Shown: positions 1 through 9,949, counted from the stretch's first letter. The stretch: DNA of 64,000 nt from a bacterium 1XD42-76 (GCA_009917545.1 QZDW01000003.1:1-64000); one strand, 5' to 3'. The notes: a model not told the origin generated them from the sequence alone. Numbers and translations are program-made.

Positions 1-77
1 CTTTTTAGTATAACACGGAATGGCATTATATGGAATGATTATTTGGCTGAATATATATCGGTCACTACACTAGAATC

Positions 78-1247
78 ATGGCTGTGCTTCCGGTTCGTCC
101 GTTCACTATAAAGCGGGCGGCACGGATTTGGAATACGACAGAGGCGAAGGCAGAGAAGGTACTGGATCAGCTGTGTGAAAAGGCGCTGCTTGTGGATTCC
201 GAACACAATGGGGTCAGGAAATTTGTCATACCGCCGCCAATGGCCGGATTTATTGAGTTCGCTCTCATGCGTACGAGAGGGGATATCGACCAGAAATACT
301 TAAGCGAATTATATTATCAATACATGAATGTGGAGGAGGATTTTGTAAAAGACTTGTTTTTCGCCACAGAGACGAAACTGGGCCGCGTGTTTGTACAGGA
401 GCCGGTGCTGACGAATGAGCATATGAATCACATTCTGGATTTCGAGCGCGCCACACATATTGTGGACGAGGCGCAGTATATCGGCCTGGGCCTGTGCTAC
501 TGCCGCCATAAGGCCCATCATGCAGGGCATCCGTGTGAGATCAATGCGCCGTGGGATGTGTGCCTGACGTTTGGTAATGTTGCGCGTTCTCTGGCAGAGC
601 ACGGGAAGCATGCCAGACGGATCTCCAAATCAGAGGCCAGAGAGGTCCTGGCGCGTTCCTATGAAGCCAATCTGGTGCAGATTGGTGAAAATGTGCGTGA
701 GAATCCCGCCTTCATCTGCAACTGCTGCGGCTGCTGCTGTGAGGCTCTGCAGGCAGCAAGGCGTTTCGCCCCAATGCAGCCGGTAGAAACGACAGGCTTT
801 GTCCCATGTATCAGCGGGGAGACATGCGTTGGCTGTGGAGCATGTGCCAGAGTCTGTCCGGTGCTTGCTGTCACAATGGAAGCAGACGAAAATGGCAGAA
901 AACGGCCGGTTATCAATCGGGAAATCTGTCTGGGCTGTGGCATCTGTGCCCGGAACTGCCCGGTGAAGGCTGTTATGCTGGAACGCCGTCCGGTACAGAT
1001 CATCACTCCGGTCAACAGCACACACCGCTTCATTTTACAGGCCATTGAAAAGGGCACATTACAAAATCTTGTCTTTGACAACGAAGCATTTGCCAGCCAC
1101 CGGGCAATGGCAGCATTATTTTCTGTGATTTTAAAACTTCCCCCAGTCAAGCAGGCTCTGGCGAGCAGACAGTTTAAGTCGGTTTATCTCGATAAACTTC
1201 TGTCCTCTCAGAAAAAGAAACACCAGGAAGCAGGCCGCTTCATATAG
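78..1247 (+). CDS. 4Fe-4S dicluster protein, short N-terminus
   Basis: Iron-sulfur protein with two ferredoxin-type clusters in the C-terminal half, CVGCGACARVCP near residue 252 and CLGCGICARNCP near 286. A Cys-rich stretch (CNCCGCCC) lies near residue 214. The N-terminal part looks like a winged-helix segment, as in a common clostridial family of 4Fe-4S proteins of unknown physiological role. Known relatives carry roughly 45-50 residues before the PVRPF-like motif that here sits almost at the first Met. An in-frame TGA at 48-50 blocks extension upstream, and no good ribosome-binding site precedes the ATG. The gene may therefore be 5'-truncated or frameshifted near the window edge. Electron transfer is inferred from the clusters only. 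Confidence 0.75.
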   Translation: MAVLPVRPFTIKRAARIWNTTEAKAEKVLDQLCEKALLVDSEHNGVRKFVIPPPMAGFIEFALMRTRGDIDQKYLSELYYQYMNVEEDFVKDLFFATETKLGRVFVQEPVLTNEHMNHILDFERATHIVDEAQYIGLGLCYCRHKAHHAGHPCEINAPWDVCLTFGNVARSLAEHGKHARRISKSEAREVLARSYEANLVQIGENVRENPAFICNCCGCCCEALQAARRFAPMQPVETTGFVPCISGETCVGCGACARVCPVLAVTMEADENGRKRPVINREICLGCGICARNCPVKAVMLERRPVQIITPVNSTHRFILQAIEKGTLQNLVFDNEAFASHRAMAALFSVILKLPPVKQALASRQFKSVYLDKLLSSQKKKHQEAGRFI

Positions 1248-1312
1248 TATCTGAATGTGCGCGATACACGGACAAAAAGGATGAAAATGTCCGTCTGAGA
1301 CGAAAAAAACAC

Positions 1313-1341
1313 TTGAAAAATCTCGCAAAATCGTTTATGCT
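1313..1341 (+). promoter_or_regulatory. Promoter of tdh-kbl
   Basis: TTGAAA, a 17-base spacer, then TATGCT, about 45 bases upstream of the tdh start. It is the only sigma-A-like match in the short gap. Confidence 0.5.
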
Positions 1342-1387
1342 ATAGGTAGCAAAAATCGTGTAAGGTATGCGAAATGGAGGTATTATT

Positions 1388-2440
1388 ATGAGCAATGCTA
1401 TGATGTGGGCTTTGGTTAAGGAAAAACCAGAAGAAGGCCTTTGGATGAAGAAGGTTCCGGTTCCCGAGGTAGGCCCGAATGACGTGAAGATCAAGATCCA
1501 TAAGACTGCGATCTGTGGTACGGACGTTCATATCTGGCAGTGGAATGACTGGGCGCAGCACACAATTCCGATCGGTCTGACTGCCGGCCACGAATATGTG
1601 GGCGAGATTGTGGAGATGGGTCCTGGTGTCCAGGGCTTTAAGATCGGTGATCTGGTGTCCGGTGAAGGCCATATCACCTGTGGAAAGTGCCGCAACTGTC
1701 TTGAGGGCCACAAGGAGAACTGCCGCGACGCCAAGGGCGTAGGTGTGAACCGTAATGGCGCATTCGCAGAATATCTCGTGATTCCGTCTTCCAATGTATG
1801 GCCGTGTAATCCGAATATTCCGGAAGAGATGTATGCTATCTTTGATCCATTCGGAAATGCCACCCATACGGCTCTTTCCTATGATATGCTGGGTGAGGAC
1901 GTGCTCATCACCGGCGCAGGCCCCATTGGCATTATGGCAGCAGCGATTGCCAAGTTCTCCGGAGCCAGACATGTGGTGGTTACGGATCTGAACCCCTACC
2001 GTCTTGACCTTGCCAAGAAGCTCGGCGCTACGAGAACCGTCAATCTGAAGGAAGAGAAGCTTGCTGACGTCATGAAGGAGATCGGTATGACCGAGGGCTT
2101 TGACGTAGGACTCGAGATGTCCGGAAGCCAGCCGGGCCTTTCCGATATGATCCACAATATGAAGCACGGCGGCAAGATTGCGCTTCTGGGCCTTCAGAGC
2201 ACGAACTGCACCGTTGATCTGGAGACAGTGATCTTCAACGGACTCAATATCCGCGGTATCTATGGCAGAAAGGTATGGGACACCTGGTACAAGATGTCCA
2301 CCATGCTTCAGGCAGGACTTGATATTTCCGAGATCATTACCCACAGATTCGATATCAAAGACTATGCAAAGGGCTTTGAGGCAATGATTTCCGGACAGTC
2401 CGGTAAGGTTATCCTGGACTGGGCGCATATTAATGACTAA
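1388..2440 (+). CDS. tdh: L-threonine 3-dehydrogenase
   Basis: Zinc-dependent medium-chain dehydrogenase that oxidises L-threonine to 2-amino-3-ketobutyrate with NAD+. The catalytic-zinc motif CGTDVH is near residue 38. A structural-zinc lobe with four cysteines (CGKCRNC followed by NC) follows, then a Rossmann segment ([18 protein letters not shown]). Length of 350 residues is normal. An in-frame ATG lies 21 bases upstream, but the GGAGG at 1375-1379 sits correctly only for the ATG at 1388. The next gene, 32 bases downstream, is the partner enzyme kbl. The pair converts threonine to glycine plus acetyl-CoA, so the substrate assignment is firmer than for a typical MDR protein. Confidence 0.92.
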   Translation: MSNAMMWALVKEKPEEGLWMKKVPVPEVGPNDVKIKIHKTAICGTDVHIWQWNDWAQHTIPIGLTAGHEYVGEIVEMGPGVQGFKIGDLVSGEGHITCGKCRNCLEGHKENCRDAKGVGVNRNGAFAEYLVIPSSNVWPCNPNIPEEMYAIFDPFGNATHTALSYDMLGEDVLITGAGPIGIMAAAIAKFSGARHVVVTDLNPYRLDLAKKLGATRTVNLKEEKLADVMKEIGMTEGFDVGLEMSGSQPGLSDMIHNMKHGGKIALLGLQSTNCTVDLETVIFNGLNIRGIYGRKVWDTWYKMSTMLQAGLDISEIITHRFDIKDYAKGFEAMISGQSGKVILDWAHIND

Positions 2441-2472
2441 TTTATCAGAATCACGATAAGGAGAGGGTTATT

Positions 2473-3669
2473 ATGGCACGTAAAAATGATATTCTGAGCA
2501 TTTATACAAAGGAAGTCGACGATATTAAGGCTGCCGGGCTCTTTAAGGGTGAGGCGCCCTTTGTTTCCCCGCAGGGCGCCAGAGTCCGCATGGAGGACGG
2601 CAGGGAACTCCTGTGCATGTGCGCGAACAACTACCTTGGGCTTGGAGACAATCCGCGTCTGATTGAGGCTGCCAAGAGAACATATGACGAGAAGGGCTTC
2701 GGCGTGGCTTCTGTGCGTTTCATCTGCGGCACACAGGATATCCACAAACGCCTGGAGAAGAAGATTTCCGGCTTTTTGGGAACCGATGACACGATTCTTT
2801 ACTCTTCCTGCTTTGATGCAAACGGCGGACTGTTCGAGACGATTCTTACAGAGAACGACGCAGTGATCAGTGATGAGTTAAACCATGCATCCATTATCGA
2901 CGGTGTACGTCTGTGCAAGGCAAAACGTTACCGTTATAAGAACAACAATATGGAGGATCTTGAGGAACAGCTTAAGGCAGCTGATGCAGCCGGAGCCAGA
3001 ATCAAGCTTATCGCTACGGATGGTGTGTTCTCAATGGATGGCATCATCTGTAACTTAAAAGGCGTCTGCGATATGGCGGATAAATACAATGCACTCGTGA
3101 TGGTTGACGACAGCCATGCGGTCGGCTTTGTCGGTAAGACAGGCCGTGGAACAGCGGAGCACTGTGGTGTGGAAGGCCGTGTTGATATCATTACCGGTAC
3201 GCTCGGCAAGGCTCTGGGCGGAGCATCCGGCGGATATACCAGTGGACGTAAGGAAATCATTGACCTGCTTCGTCAGAGAAGCCGTCCATACCTGTTTTCC
3301 AACTCCCTCGCTCCGGCGATCGCAGGCGCGAGCATCGAGATGTTCGATATGCTTGAGGAGAGCACCGCTCTGCGCGACCACCTCGAGGACGTAACGGCAT
3401 ATTACCGCCAGAAGCTGGTTGAGAACAACTTTGATATTATCCCGGGAACACATCCCTGTGTACCGGTTATGCTCTATGACGAGAGGCTGGCTGTCGAGTA
3501 CGCTAAGAAGATGATGGAAAAGGGCGTTTATGTGGTAGCGTTCTCCTATCCGGTTGTACCGAAGGGCAAGGCCAGAATCCGTACCCAGGTATGCGCAAGC
3601 CATACGAAAGAGGATATTGATTTCATTGTTAAGTGCTTCAAGGAGACAAGAGACGAGATCGGGAAATAA
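2473..3669 (+). CDS. kbl: Glycine C-acetyltransferase (2-amino-3-ketobutyrate CoA ligase)
   Basis: PLP enzyme of the alpha-oxoamine synthase family that cleaves 2-amino-3-ketobutyrate with CoA to glycine and acetyl-CoA. The product of Tdh is unstable, which explains the adjacent pairing. Visible motifs are NNYLGL near residue 55, DDSHAVGF near 212 and the PLP-lysine region TLGKALGG near 245. The 398-residue length matches the family. A GGAGAGGG ribosome site precedes the ATG. The operon ends at a strong terminator 12 bases after the stop codon. Confidence 0.93.
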   Translation: MARKNDILSIYTKEVDDIKAAGLFKGEAPFVSPQGARVRMEDGRELLCMCANNYLGLGDNPRLIEAAKRTYDEKGFGVASVRFICGTQDIHKRLEKKISGFLGTDDTILYSSCFDANGGLFETILTENDAVISDELNHASIIDGVRLCKAKRYRYKNNNMEDLEEQLKAADAAGARIKLIATDGVFSMDGIICNLKGVCDMADKYNALVMVDDSHAVGFVGKTGRGTAEHCGVEGRVDIITGTLGKALGGASGGYTSGRKEIIDLLRQRSRPYLFSNSLAPAIAGASIEMFDMLEESTALRDHLEDVTAYYRQKLVENNFDIIPGTHPCVPVMLYDERLAVEYAKKMMEKGVYVVAFSYPVVPKGKARIRTQVCASHTKEDIDFIVKCFKETRDEIGK

Positions 3670-3681
3670 GACGTTAGAAAC

Positions 3682-3736
3682 GCCGCAGCCGGCCCAAAGC
3701 CAATATGGTTTTGGGCCGGCTGCGGCAGTTTTATAT
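3682..3736 (+). terminator. Strong terminator after kbl
   Basis: A perfect 17-bp inverted repeat (arms 3682-3698 and 3710-3726, starting GCCGCAGCCGG) with an 11-base loop, followed by AGTTTTAT. Confidence 0.9.
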
Positions 3737-4201
3737 CCCTGTTTCTTTAGCGGCAGGGAAAAATCAGTCCACATGTTGTTTTTGTATATTTGGAAAATAG
3801 TGACAGATGTCTATCCGTTTCCGCTGTCTGAACGGTTATGGAACATGATTACAGCATCAGGGCAGAGTGATTGCCAGTCTTGTCTTTTGGCTGTTTTTAT
3901 GGTATGATCATAATGGAGAGAACGAGGGAAGCTGCGGCATTCCGCTCGTTTTTTTGTTGCAGCAGCGAGTCCCTGCGTTTCCGTTTCTTTTGTACGCAGC
4001 GGTATATGCGTTTCTCTCGTTTTAGCAGACTAACAAGAAAGAGGAAAGGATAACATTTTTGACAGAATCTGCTTGATTAATTCCATAAATGGTATTATTA
4101 TAGTAAATGGGATTTTTATCTTTATAAAGATTATTTCATATTGAGATATTTTTTGAATTCTTGAATTATTCTAACATGCGGGAAAGAATGGAGGCCGCCA
4201 G
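3737..4201. other. Gene-free stretch with a promoter-terminator pair
   Basis: No convincing gene. A promoter-like TTGTCT at 3880, a 17-base spacer and TATGAT at 3903 are followed within 20 bases by a hairpin (AACGAG at about 3931, pairing with CTCGTT at about 3945) and a run of seven T. That would give a transcript of only about 45 bases, or it may be a spacer terminator. A TTGACA at 4059 may belong to the promoter of the next gene, but no good -10 box follows at standard spacing. Confidence 0.4.
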
Positions 4202-4741
4202 ATGAAAACACGGAGCGAAATGCTGCTTCATCCAGTCAGAATGCGGATTTTACAACATCTTACAAAGAACGGGAGTGCCACGACCGGGAGCATCGCCAAG
4301 ATCATGCCGGACGTTCCCCGCACGACGCTTTACAGGCATCTGAACCTGCTTCAGAAAGAGGGATATCTAAAGATTGCCAAGGAAATCAAGGTGCGGGGGA
4401 CATATGAGAGGGAGTACAAGATTGACGAGGCGCACATGCGCGGAAGAACCCAGAAAGAAAAGGAGCGTCAGGCGACGTTTGATCTTTTGCTGCGGATGAT
4501 CGGAGACTTTGAGGAATATTACGAGAAGCCGGAGAGCGACGCCGGGAGAGACATGCTGTTCTTTACAGGCAATACACTGCGCCTGTCGGATGAAGAATTT
4601 ACGTTCTTTCTGCAGGAGTTGTTCACGCTGCTTGCCAAATATGACGCGCTCTCAGGCGGGGAGGATCAGAAGCCGCGCAGTATCACCATGATTTCTGCTC
4701 CTGTCCGGGAGGAGAAGGAGGCAGCCGGACAAAAGCGCTGA
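4202..4741 (+). CDS. ArsR-like winged-helix (HTH_20-type) transcriptional regulator
   Basis: The first 75 residues form a winged helix: HPVRMRILQHL opens it and DVPRTTLYRHLNLLQKEGYL is the recognition helix and wing. This matches single-domain HTH_20/ArsR-type repressors. The C-terminal 100 residues are acidic and helical (residues 80-150), probably for dimerisation or effector sensing, with no metal-binding cysteines. A GGAGG lies nine bases before the ATG. It is convergent with the LysR gene and has no operon partner, so its target cannot be named. Overall class is well supported; ligand unknown. Confidence 0.8.
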   Translation: MKTRSEMLLHPVRMRILQHLTKNGSATTGSIAKIMPDVPRTTLYRHLNLLQKEGYLKIAKEIKVRGTYEREYKIDEAHMRGRTQKEKERQATFDLLLRMIGDFEEYYEKPESDAGRDMLFFTGNTLRLSDEEFTFFLQELFTLLAKYDALSGGEDQKPRSITMISAPVREEKEAAGQKR

Positions 4742-4865
4742 GGCTCATCTGTGGTGATCTGATCCAGGCAGTACTAAGCGAGGACTCTCTCAGCGGGCGG
4801 CTCCTATCCAGGGCTTTCTCAGCAGGGAGAAGCCGTATTTAAGAGACTTCTGGCCGGAGGAGCTC

Positions 4866-5780
4866 TCAGGCCTGAGGGCTCTCAACCGGAGGGACCTGAT
4901 CCGGGAATACATTTGCCAGTTCTAGAAAGGCGGCCATTTCCCGCGTAACCCATTTGTCCTTATGGTACAGGATTTGCTTCCATGCGTGCATCTGGAAATC
5001 GCGTACGCGGAGTGCGCAGAGCGTTTGGGCCTCCAGCTCTTTCCTGACCGTATATTCCGGGAGGAATGAAAGACCCATGCCGGAGCGGACAAGGTTGACG
5101 ATGAATTCCGTGTTGCCGATTTCGAGAAATGGTTTTAAACTTTTCCCGGCAGCAGCCAGGTACTGGTCAAGGGCAAAGCGGTAGCTGGCATCCTTTTCCG
5201 TGAGGATAAAGGGATGCGTGAGGATTTCATCGAGAGAGAGCGAGAGAGCACGGGCAGCAGGGTGTGAAGCAGCAGATACAAAGACGATTTCTTCCGGTTC
5301 CTCCATGACCTTTTTCCACCTGGGGTCACAAATGCGGCGGTCCAGCAGGTAGACAAGGTCAATGGAGTTGCGGCCCAGGCGCTCCAGCAGGACATCAGGA
5401 GTGTTGAGTATGATACTCACGCTGACTTTGGGATAGGCTTTGTGGTAGGCCTCCAGAAGCTCCGGGAAAATGGCGGCACAGATGGACTCGATGGTTCCGA
5501 TGCAGAGCCTGCCGGTGAGCTCTTTTCCCCCTGAGACAGCAGCCCGCGCGCAGTCTACTTCCTTTAAGATAGCAGCAGCGTATTCGTAGAAAACCTGGCC
5601 GTTGTGGGTGAGTACGGTCTGTTTGCCGATGCGGTCAAAAAGCCGTGTCTCGAGCTCCTGTTCGAGGCTGCGTATCTGGATGGTGACGGCAGCCTGAGAA
5701 TAGCCGAGCTCCTCTGCTGCCCTGGAAAAGCTATTCGAATGTGCGACCTGGAGAAATGTTCTGATTTCACGCAGTTCCAT
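4866..5780 (-). CDS. LysR-family transcriptional regulator
   Basis: Residues 1-60 are the LysR winged helix (FLQVAHSNSFSRAAEELGYSQ then VTIQIRSLEQELETRLFDR). Residues 90-295 are a periplasmic-binding-like effector domain. Total of 304 residues is normal. It is divergent from the cysteine desulfidase-type gene, with 216 bases between the starts. LysR proteins commonly regulate the divergent gene, so control of that gene, perhaps in response to cysteine or a related thiol, is the likeliest role. The effector itself is inference. A GGAGG ribosome site lies correctly before the ATG at 5780. Confidence 0.88.
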   Translation of the reverse strand: MELREIRTFLQVAHSNSFSRAAEELGYSQAAVTIQIRSLEQELETRLFDRIGKQTVLTHNGQVFYEYAAAILKEVDCARAAVSGGKELTGRLCIGTIESICAAIFPELLEAYHKAYPKVSVSIILNTPDVLLERLGRNSIDLVYLLDRRICDPRWKKVMEEPEEIVFVSAASHPAARALSLSLDEILTHPFILTEKDASYRFALDQYLAAAGKSLKPFLEIGNTEFIVNLVRSGMGLSFLPEYTVRKELEAQTLCALRVRDFQMHAWKQILYHKDKWVTREMAAFLELANVFPDQVPPVESPQA

Positions 5781-5870
5781 GAAAAACCTCCTGAAAATAA
5801 AGTGAAATATTCAGTCAGATGGCCTCTGATATTATAAAAAAATTTTATCCATATTATAAAAACCATAAAT

Positions 5871-5899
5871 TTTACTTTTCTATCAAAACATGTTACAGT
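5871..5899 (+). promoter_or_regulatory. Promoter of the desulfidase-type gene in the divergent region
   Basis: TTTACT, a 17-base spacer, then TACAGT. The AT-rich stretch just upstream (5828-5862) holds repeated ATTATAAAAA motifs facing each other around a central AT-rich core, a possible site for the divergent LysR regulator. Confidence 0.45.
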
Positions 5900-5996
5900 A
5901 TAAACAGGAAAAAATCAAGCAAAAGTCCGGAAAATATCATGTAGCTGTTCAGACAGCGGCAGCGGAATTTTATGAAAACGGAAAAGGAGAAGGCAG

Positions 5997-7274
5997 ATGG
6001 AAAAGACGAATGAGAAGTATGGTGCGTATGTTCAGATTCTGAAGGAAGAGCTTCGTCCGGCGATGGGATGCACAGAGCCGATTGCGCTTGCATATGCGGC
6101 AGCTGTGGCAAGAAAGGTTCTGGGGGAGCTTCCGGAGCGTGTGGTAATCGGGGCGAGCGGCAGTATCATTAAAAATGTAAAATCGGTCATTGTGCCCAAT
6201 ACCAACCATTTAAAGGGCATTCCCGCCGCAGCTGCAGCTGGAATCGTGGCCGGAGATCCGGACAGGGAGTTAGAGGTCATCGCCAGCGTATCACAGGAAC
6301 AGATTGCACAGATGAAGGAGTTTCTGGAAAAGACCGAGATCAGGGTCGAGCATGTGGACAGCGGCCTGACCTTCGAGATTGTTGTGACCTTATATAAAGG
6401 GGCTTCCTGTTCCAGAGTGAGAATTGTCAACTACCACACGAACATCGTTCTAATCGAGAAGGATGGCGAAGTGTTAAAAGAGGTGGAGGTGACAGGCGAG
6501 TCGGAGGAAGGACTGACGGACCGTTCCCTTCTCAATATGGAAGATATCTGGGATTTTATCAATACCGTGGATGTTGCGGACATAAAGCCTGTGCTGGAGC
6601 AGCAGATCCGATGTAATATGGCGATCGCCGAGGAAGGGATACGCGGGGATTACGGCGCCAATATCGGTAAGGTACTATTAGCCATGAACGGGGATGATGT
6701 GCGCACCAGAGCAAGAGCGATGGCAGCAGCCGGATCGGACGCCAGGATGAATGGCTGTGAGCTTCCGGTCATCATCAATTCCGGCAGCGGCAATCAGGGA
6801 ATCACGGCTTCTGTGCCGGTCGTCGTCTATGCGAAGGAGCTGGGCGCAGATGAGGACAAGCTTTATCGTGCACTGGCGCTCTCTGATCTGACCGCTATCC
6901 ACCAGAAAACAGGCATCGGGCGTTTGTCTGCTTACTGCGGGGCCGTAAGTGCAGGAGCCGGGGCAGGAGCCGGGATTGCCTATCTGAGCGGCGGCGGCTA
7001 TGAGGAAGTGATACATACGGTTGTCAATGCACTGGCGATCATTTCAGGAATGGTATGCGACGGGGCCAAGGCCTCCTGCGCTGCCAAGATTGCCGCATCA
7101 GTGGATGCAGGTATCCTGGGTTATCATATGTATACACGCGGACAGCAATTCTACGGCGGGGACGGCATCGTGGCCGCGGGCGTGGAACATACAATCCGAA
7201 ATGTAGGACGTCTGGCTAAGGACGGGATGAAAAAGACGAATGAGGAAATCATCGGCATCATGATTGAAGAATAG
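5997..7274 (+). CDS. L-cysteine desulfidase-type protein (UPF0597 / CyuA-YhaM family)
   Basis: Member of the L-serine dehydratase alpha-chain-like family that includes archaeal L-cysteine desulfidase and E. coli CyuA (YhaM). These use an oxygen-labile 4Fe-4S cluster to convert L-cysteine to pyruvate, ammonia and sulfide. The family signature MGCTEP is at residues 23-28, with Cys25. Other conserved cysteines occur at AYCGAVSAG near 314 and in CDGAKASCAAKIA near 353-359. Length of 425 residues is typical. AAAAGGAGAAGG precedes the ATG. The divergent LysR gene suggests substrate induction. Some homologues may act on serine or other substrates, so exact specificity remains inferred. Confidence 0.85.
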   Translation: MEKTNEKYGAYVQILKEELRPAMGCTEPIALAYAAAVARKVLGELPERVVIGASGSIIKNVKSVIVPNTNHLKGIPAAAAAGIVAGDPDRELEVIASVSQEQIAQMKEFLEKTEIRVEHVDSGLTFEIVVTLYKGASCSRVRIVNYHTNIVLIEKDGEVLKEVEVTGESEEGLTDRSLLNMEDIWDFINTVDVADIKPVLEQQIRCNMAIAEEGIRGDYGANIGKVLLAMNGDDVRTRARAMAAAGSDARMNGCELPVIINSGSGNQGITASVPVVVYAKELGADEDKLYRALALSDLTAIHQKTGIGRLSAYCGAVSAGAGAGAGIAYLSGGGYEEVIHTVVNALAIISGMVCDGAKASCAAKIAASVDAGILGYHMYTRGQQFYGGDGIVAAGVEHTIRNVGRLAKDGMKKTNEEIIGIMIEE

Positions 7275-7375
7275 CTGCCCGGAGATCCCTGGCATGATGG
7301 TGAAAAATAACAGAACTGTGGAATCATTCCTGCCAGGATGGAAAAATAACCGGGAAACCGGACACAGAATGCACG

Positions 7376-7424
7376 ACAGCCCGCACATGCCCACAAATCC
7401 CGTGAGCCCGTGCGGGCTGTTTCC
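7376..7424 (+). terminator. Terminator downstream of the desulfidase-type gene
   Basis: An 11-bp inverted repeat (7376-7386, ACAGCCCGCAC, and 7410-7420) with a weak T-rich tail. It lies between two convergent genes and could serve both strands. Confidence 0.6.
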
Positions 7425-7500
7425 TCATTAAGATACTCAAAGACTGTCAGGGATAGGTTCCCCTGTAAAGGTATGAGTTTTCCGTACAAGATCGGGTGCA

Positions 7501-8079
7501 TTATCTGCGGTAAGAGGTCCGCTCTCCGCCGATATACTTCAGTCTCGTCCTGGCGCATACGACATGGGCGGAGCCGATTTGCCTGATCTGCGTGCGCACA
7601 GGGACGGCCACAGGCCGCAGGTGCATGCCGATCAGAGTGTCACCGATGTCAATGCCTGCGTGTGCCTGTATGGACTCGACCGCGCAGGGGCAGACAAGAC
7701 TATTCCAGGCTGCGGCCGAGAAGGAGCCGCCGGCCTTGAGCTTTGGGACTGCATTCACCATTGGAAGTGCGTAGCGGATGGCTGCTTCTTCCTCAAGAAT
7801 CAACGCACGGTTCAGGTGCTCGCAGCACTGGGCAGCCAGATAGATACCATGCTTTGCTGTAACCGTGTAGATAGCATTAAAAACAGCCAGACCGATCTCT
7901 CCATTCGAATAACAGCCGATGTTGTGGGCGGCAATCTCACTGGAGGAACAGCCCGTCACAAGGATCTGCCCTTCTTTCATCCCTGAGACAGCGATCAGCT
8001 CCTCGGTAACGGCAGCTGCCTGTGTTTTTATCAGGTCCAAATCCACGTCAATCGACGCAGCAATATCTGTTGCGCTCAT
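7501..8079 (-). CDS. UPF0340 (TIGR01440, YwlG-like) protein
   Basis: Conserved Firmicute protein of unknown function. The family signature is visible in ILVTGCSSSEIAAHNIG near residue 40, then AAQCCEHLNRALILEEE and the Gly-rich GGSFSAAAW. About 192 residues. An in-frame ATG at 8091 exists, but GGAGG lies just inside it, correctly placed for the ATG at 8079, so 8079 is the start. In several Firmicutes ywlG is found near glycine or serine metabolism genes; that does not establish function here. Confidence 0.85.
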   Translation of the reverse strand: MSATDIAASIDVDLDLIKTQAAAVTEELIAVSGMKEGQILVTGCSSSEIAAHNIGCYSNGEIGLAVFNAIYTVTAKHGIYLAAQCCEHLNRALILEEEAAIRYALPMVNAVPKLKAGGSFSAAAWNSLVCPCAVESIQAHAGIDIGDTLIGMHLRPVAVPVRTQIRQIGSAHVVCARTRLKYIGGERTSYRR

Positions 8080-8289
8080 AACTGCCTCCATTTTTCTTAA
8101 AATATTCTGCCGGCTTCTCTTTGCCAGTCAGCGGATCTTTTACATATTACAGTATATCCGGGCGTACCGGTTGCTTTTCGTAGATTGTTGATGGAAACAA
8201 CAGCGTGTCAGGTTCCGGAACACTGCCTCGCAAAACGACGATTCACCATGCGGCATGCAGGCGTTGTGCCAATTCTTTTTGGCAGCCGC

Positions 8290-9747
8290 TTATTCAAAAT
8301 GATAGGAATCAAGGAGCTGGGCCTTCATATGCCACAGTTCATGAGAAAGATCCACATGTACCTCATGCGGATTGACAAGGCGCTTGGTCTCATCCCACAG
8401 AGTATCCAGTTCCGCTTTGCAGTATTTCTGGATATCCATGACCTTTGGGGAGTGATAGATGCATCTGCCGTTTTTAAACACCTGTACCGGGAGTTCCCGC
8501 AGCGTGTAGGTGCCCGGCGCTAAAAGCGTCTTTTTCCAGGTCTCTAAAGGATCGAAGAGCAGCATGGAATGGTTCTCGTCAAATGCCTCTCCGGTCAGAC
8601 AGATCAGGTCAGCGATAATCTTACGACTTTCGCGGCTGTAGACCCGGTAGATCGTCTTGTCTCCGGGGTTGGTGATCTTTTCACTGTTTTCGGAGAGTTT
8701 AATCTTGGGTATGAACTTCTTTGTCTCACGGTCCATGACAGCGGCCAGTTTATATACGCCGCCAAAGGACGGGCAGTCCTTGGAGGTGATAAGATTCGTT
8801 CCCACACCCCAGGAATTGATCGTTGCACCCTGATTCTTTAAGCTTGTAATCAGATGTTCGTCGAGATCGTTGGAAGCCGAAATGACAGCATCGGTGAAGC
8901 CCTCCGCATCCAGCATTTTTTTGGCTTCCTTGGAAAGGTAGGCGAGATCGCCGCTGTCCATGCGGATACCGTAGAAGGAGAGCGGAATGCCGGCCTCGCG
9001 CATTTCCTTAAATACCTGAATGGCATGCGGGATTCCGGATTTTAAGGTATCATAGGTGTCAACCAGCAGGATGCAGGCGGTCGGGTACAGCCTGGCGTAG
9101 GCACGGAAGGCGGTAAGTTCATCCGGAAAGCTCATGATCCAGCTATGCGCATGCGTGCCTTTTACAGGAACATCAAACATCTGCCCGCAGAGGACATTGG
9201 AGGTGCCGATGCATCCGGCAATCATAGCCGCGCGTGCACCGTAGATCCCCGCATCCGGTCCCTGCGCACGCCTCAGACCGAATTCCATAACGCCGTCCCC
9301 GTGGGCTGCGTGGACGATGCGGGAAGTCTTGGTGGCGATCAGGCTCTGATGGTTGATGATGTTTAAAAGTGCCGTCTCAATCAGCTGAGCCTGCATGATG
9401 GGAGCAATGACCTTTACAAGCGGTTCCCTGGGGAAGATCACACTTCCTTCCGGAATCGCGTAAATATCACCGGTGAAGCGGAAACCGGACAGATATTCGA
9501 GGAAGTCGTCTCCGAAAAGACCGGTACTTTTTAAGTATTCCAAATCTTCTGGTTCAAAATGCAGATTTTCGATATATTCGATCACCTGCTCGAGTCCGGC
9601 CATGATGGCAAAACCATTGCCGTCCGGGTTAGAGCGGTAGAAGGCGTCAAAAATGACGAGCTCATTGGCGTCTTTCTCGTGAAAATATCCCTGCATCATC
9701 GTCAGCTCGTAAAGGTCGGTAAGCAGTGTCAGATTGCGCTTGCTCAT
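8290..9747 (-). CDS. pncB: Nicotinate phosphoribosyltransferase
   Basis: Converts nicotinate and PRPP to nicotinate mononucleotide, the entry step of NAD salvage, with ATP hydrolysis. The N-terminus LLTDLYELTMMQGYF is diagnostic. FGLRRAQGPDAG is near residue 157, the catalytic or phosphorylated His region is in GTHAHSWIMSF near 198, and RMDSGDLAYLSKEA is near 268. At 485 residues it is the usual Firmicute length. AAGGAG lies nine bases before the ATG. It is followed on the same strand, after about 210 bases, by the UPF0340 gene. It has its own promoter upstream. Confidence 0.95.
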   Translation of the reverse strand: MSKRNLTLLTDLYELTMMQGYFHEKDANELVIFDAFYRSNPDGNGFAIMAGLEQVIEYIENLHFEPEDLEYLKSTGLFGDDFLEYLSGFRFTGDIYAIPEGSVIFPREPLVKVIAPIMQAQLIETALLNIINHQSLIATKTSRIVHAAHGDGVMEFGLRRAQGPDAGIYGARAAMIAGCIGTSNVLCGQMFDVPVKGTHAHSWIMSFPDELTAFRAYARLYPTACILLVDTYDTLKSGIPHAIQVFKEMREAGIPLSFYGIRMDSGDLAYLSKEAKKMLDAEGFTDAVISASNDLDEHLITSLKNQGATINSWGVGTNLITSKDCPSFGGVYKLAAVMDRETKKFIPKIKLSENSEKITNPGDKTIYRVYSRESRKIIADLICLTGEAFDENHSMLLFDPLETWKKTLLAPGTYTLRELPVQVFKNGRCIYHSPKVMDIQKYCKAELDTLWDETKRLVNPHEVHVDLSHELWHMKAQLLDSYHFE

Positions 9748-9840
9748 AGTATCGTTCTCCTTGAAAATTCTTTTGCATAGTTCCGGAATCTCAAAGTCCC
9801 GGAAATGAAGGGGAAAGGAACCTTCATGATCTTGACACTG

Positions 9841-9869
9841 ATTATATCATAATCGTTCCAAAAGGCAAA
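9841..9869 (-). promoter_or_regulatory. Promoter of pncB with overlapping palindrome
   Basis: On the minus strand: TTTGCC, a 17-base spacer, then TATAAT. A perfect short palindrome, GATTAT-N3-ATAATC, at 9840-9854 overlaps the -10 box and could be an operator. I cannot match it confidently to a known NAD-pathway repressor. Confidence 0.6.
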
Positions 9870-9949
9870 TCGAGTGTTAAAGGATTCACAAGGAGGGAAT
9901 CGAAAGGCCTGTTCACGAAACGGTGGTATCCTGCACGACAGGAATACGC

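Noticed and set aside
3871-4053. 60-codon ORF upstream of the HTH regulator
   Set aside because: No ribosome site, composition unlike protein, and it crosses a predicted terminator hairpin.
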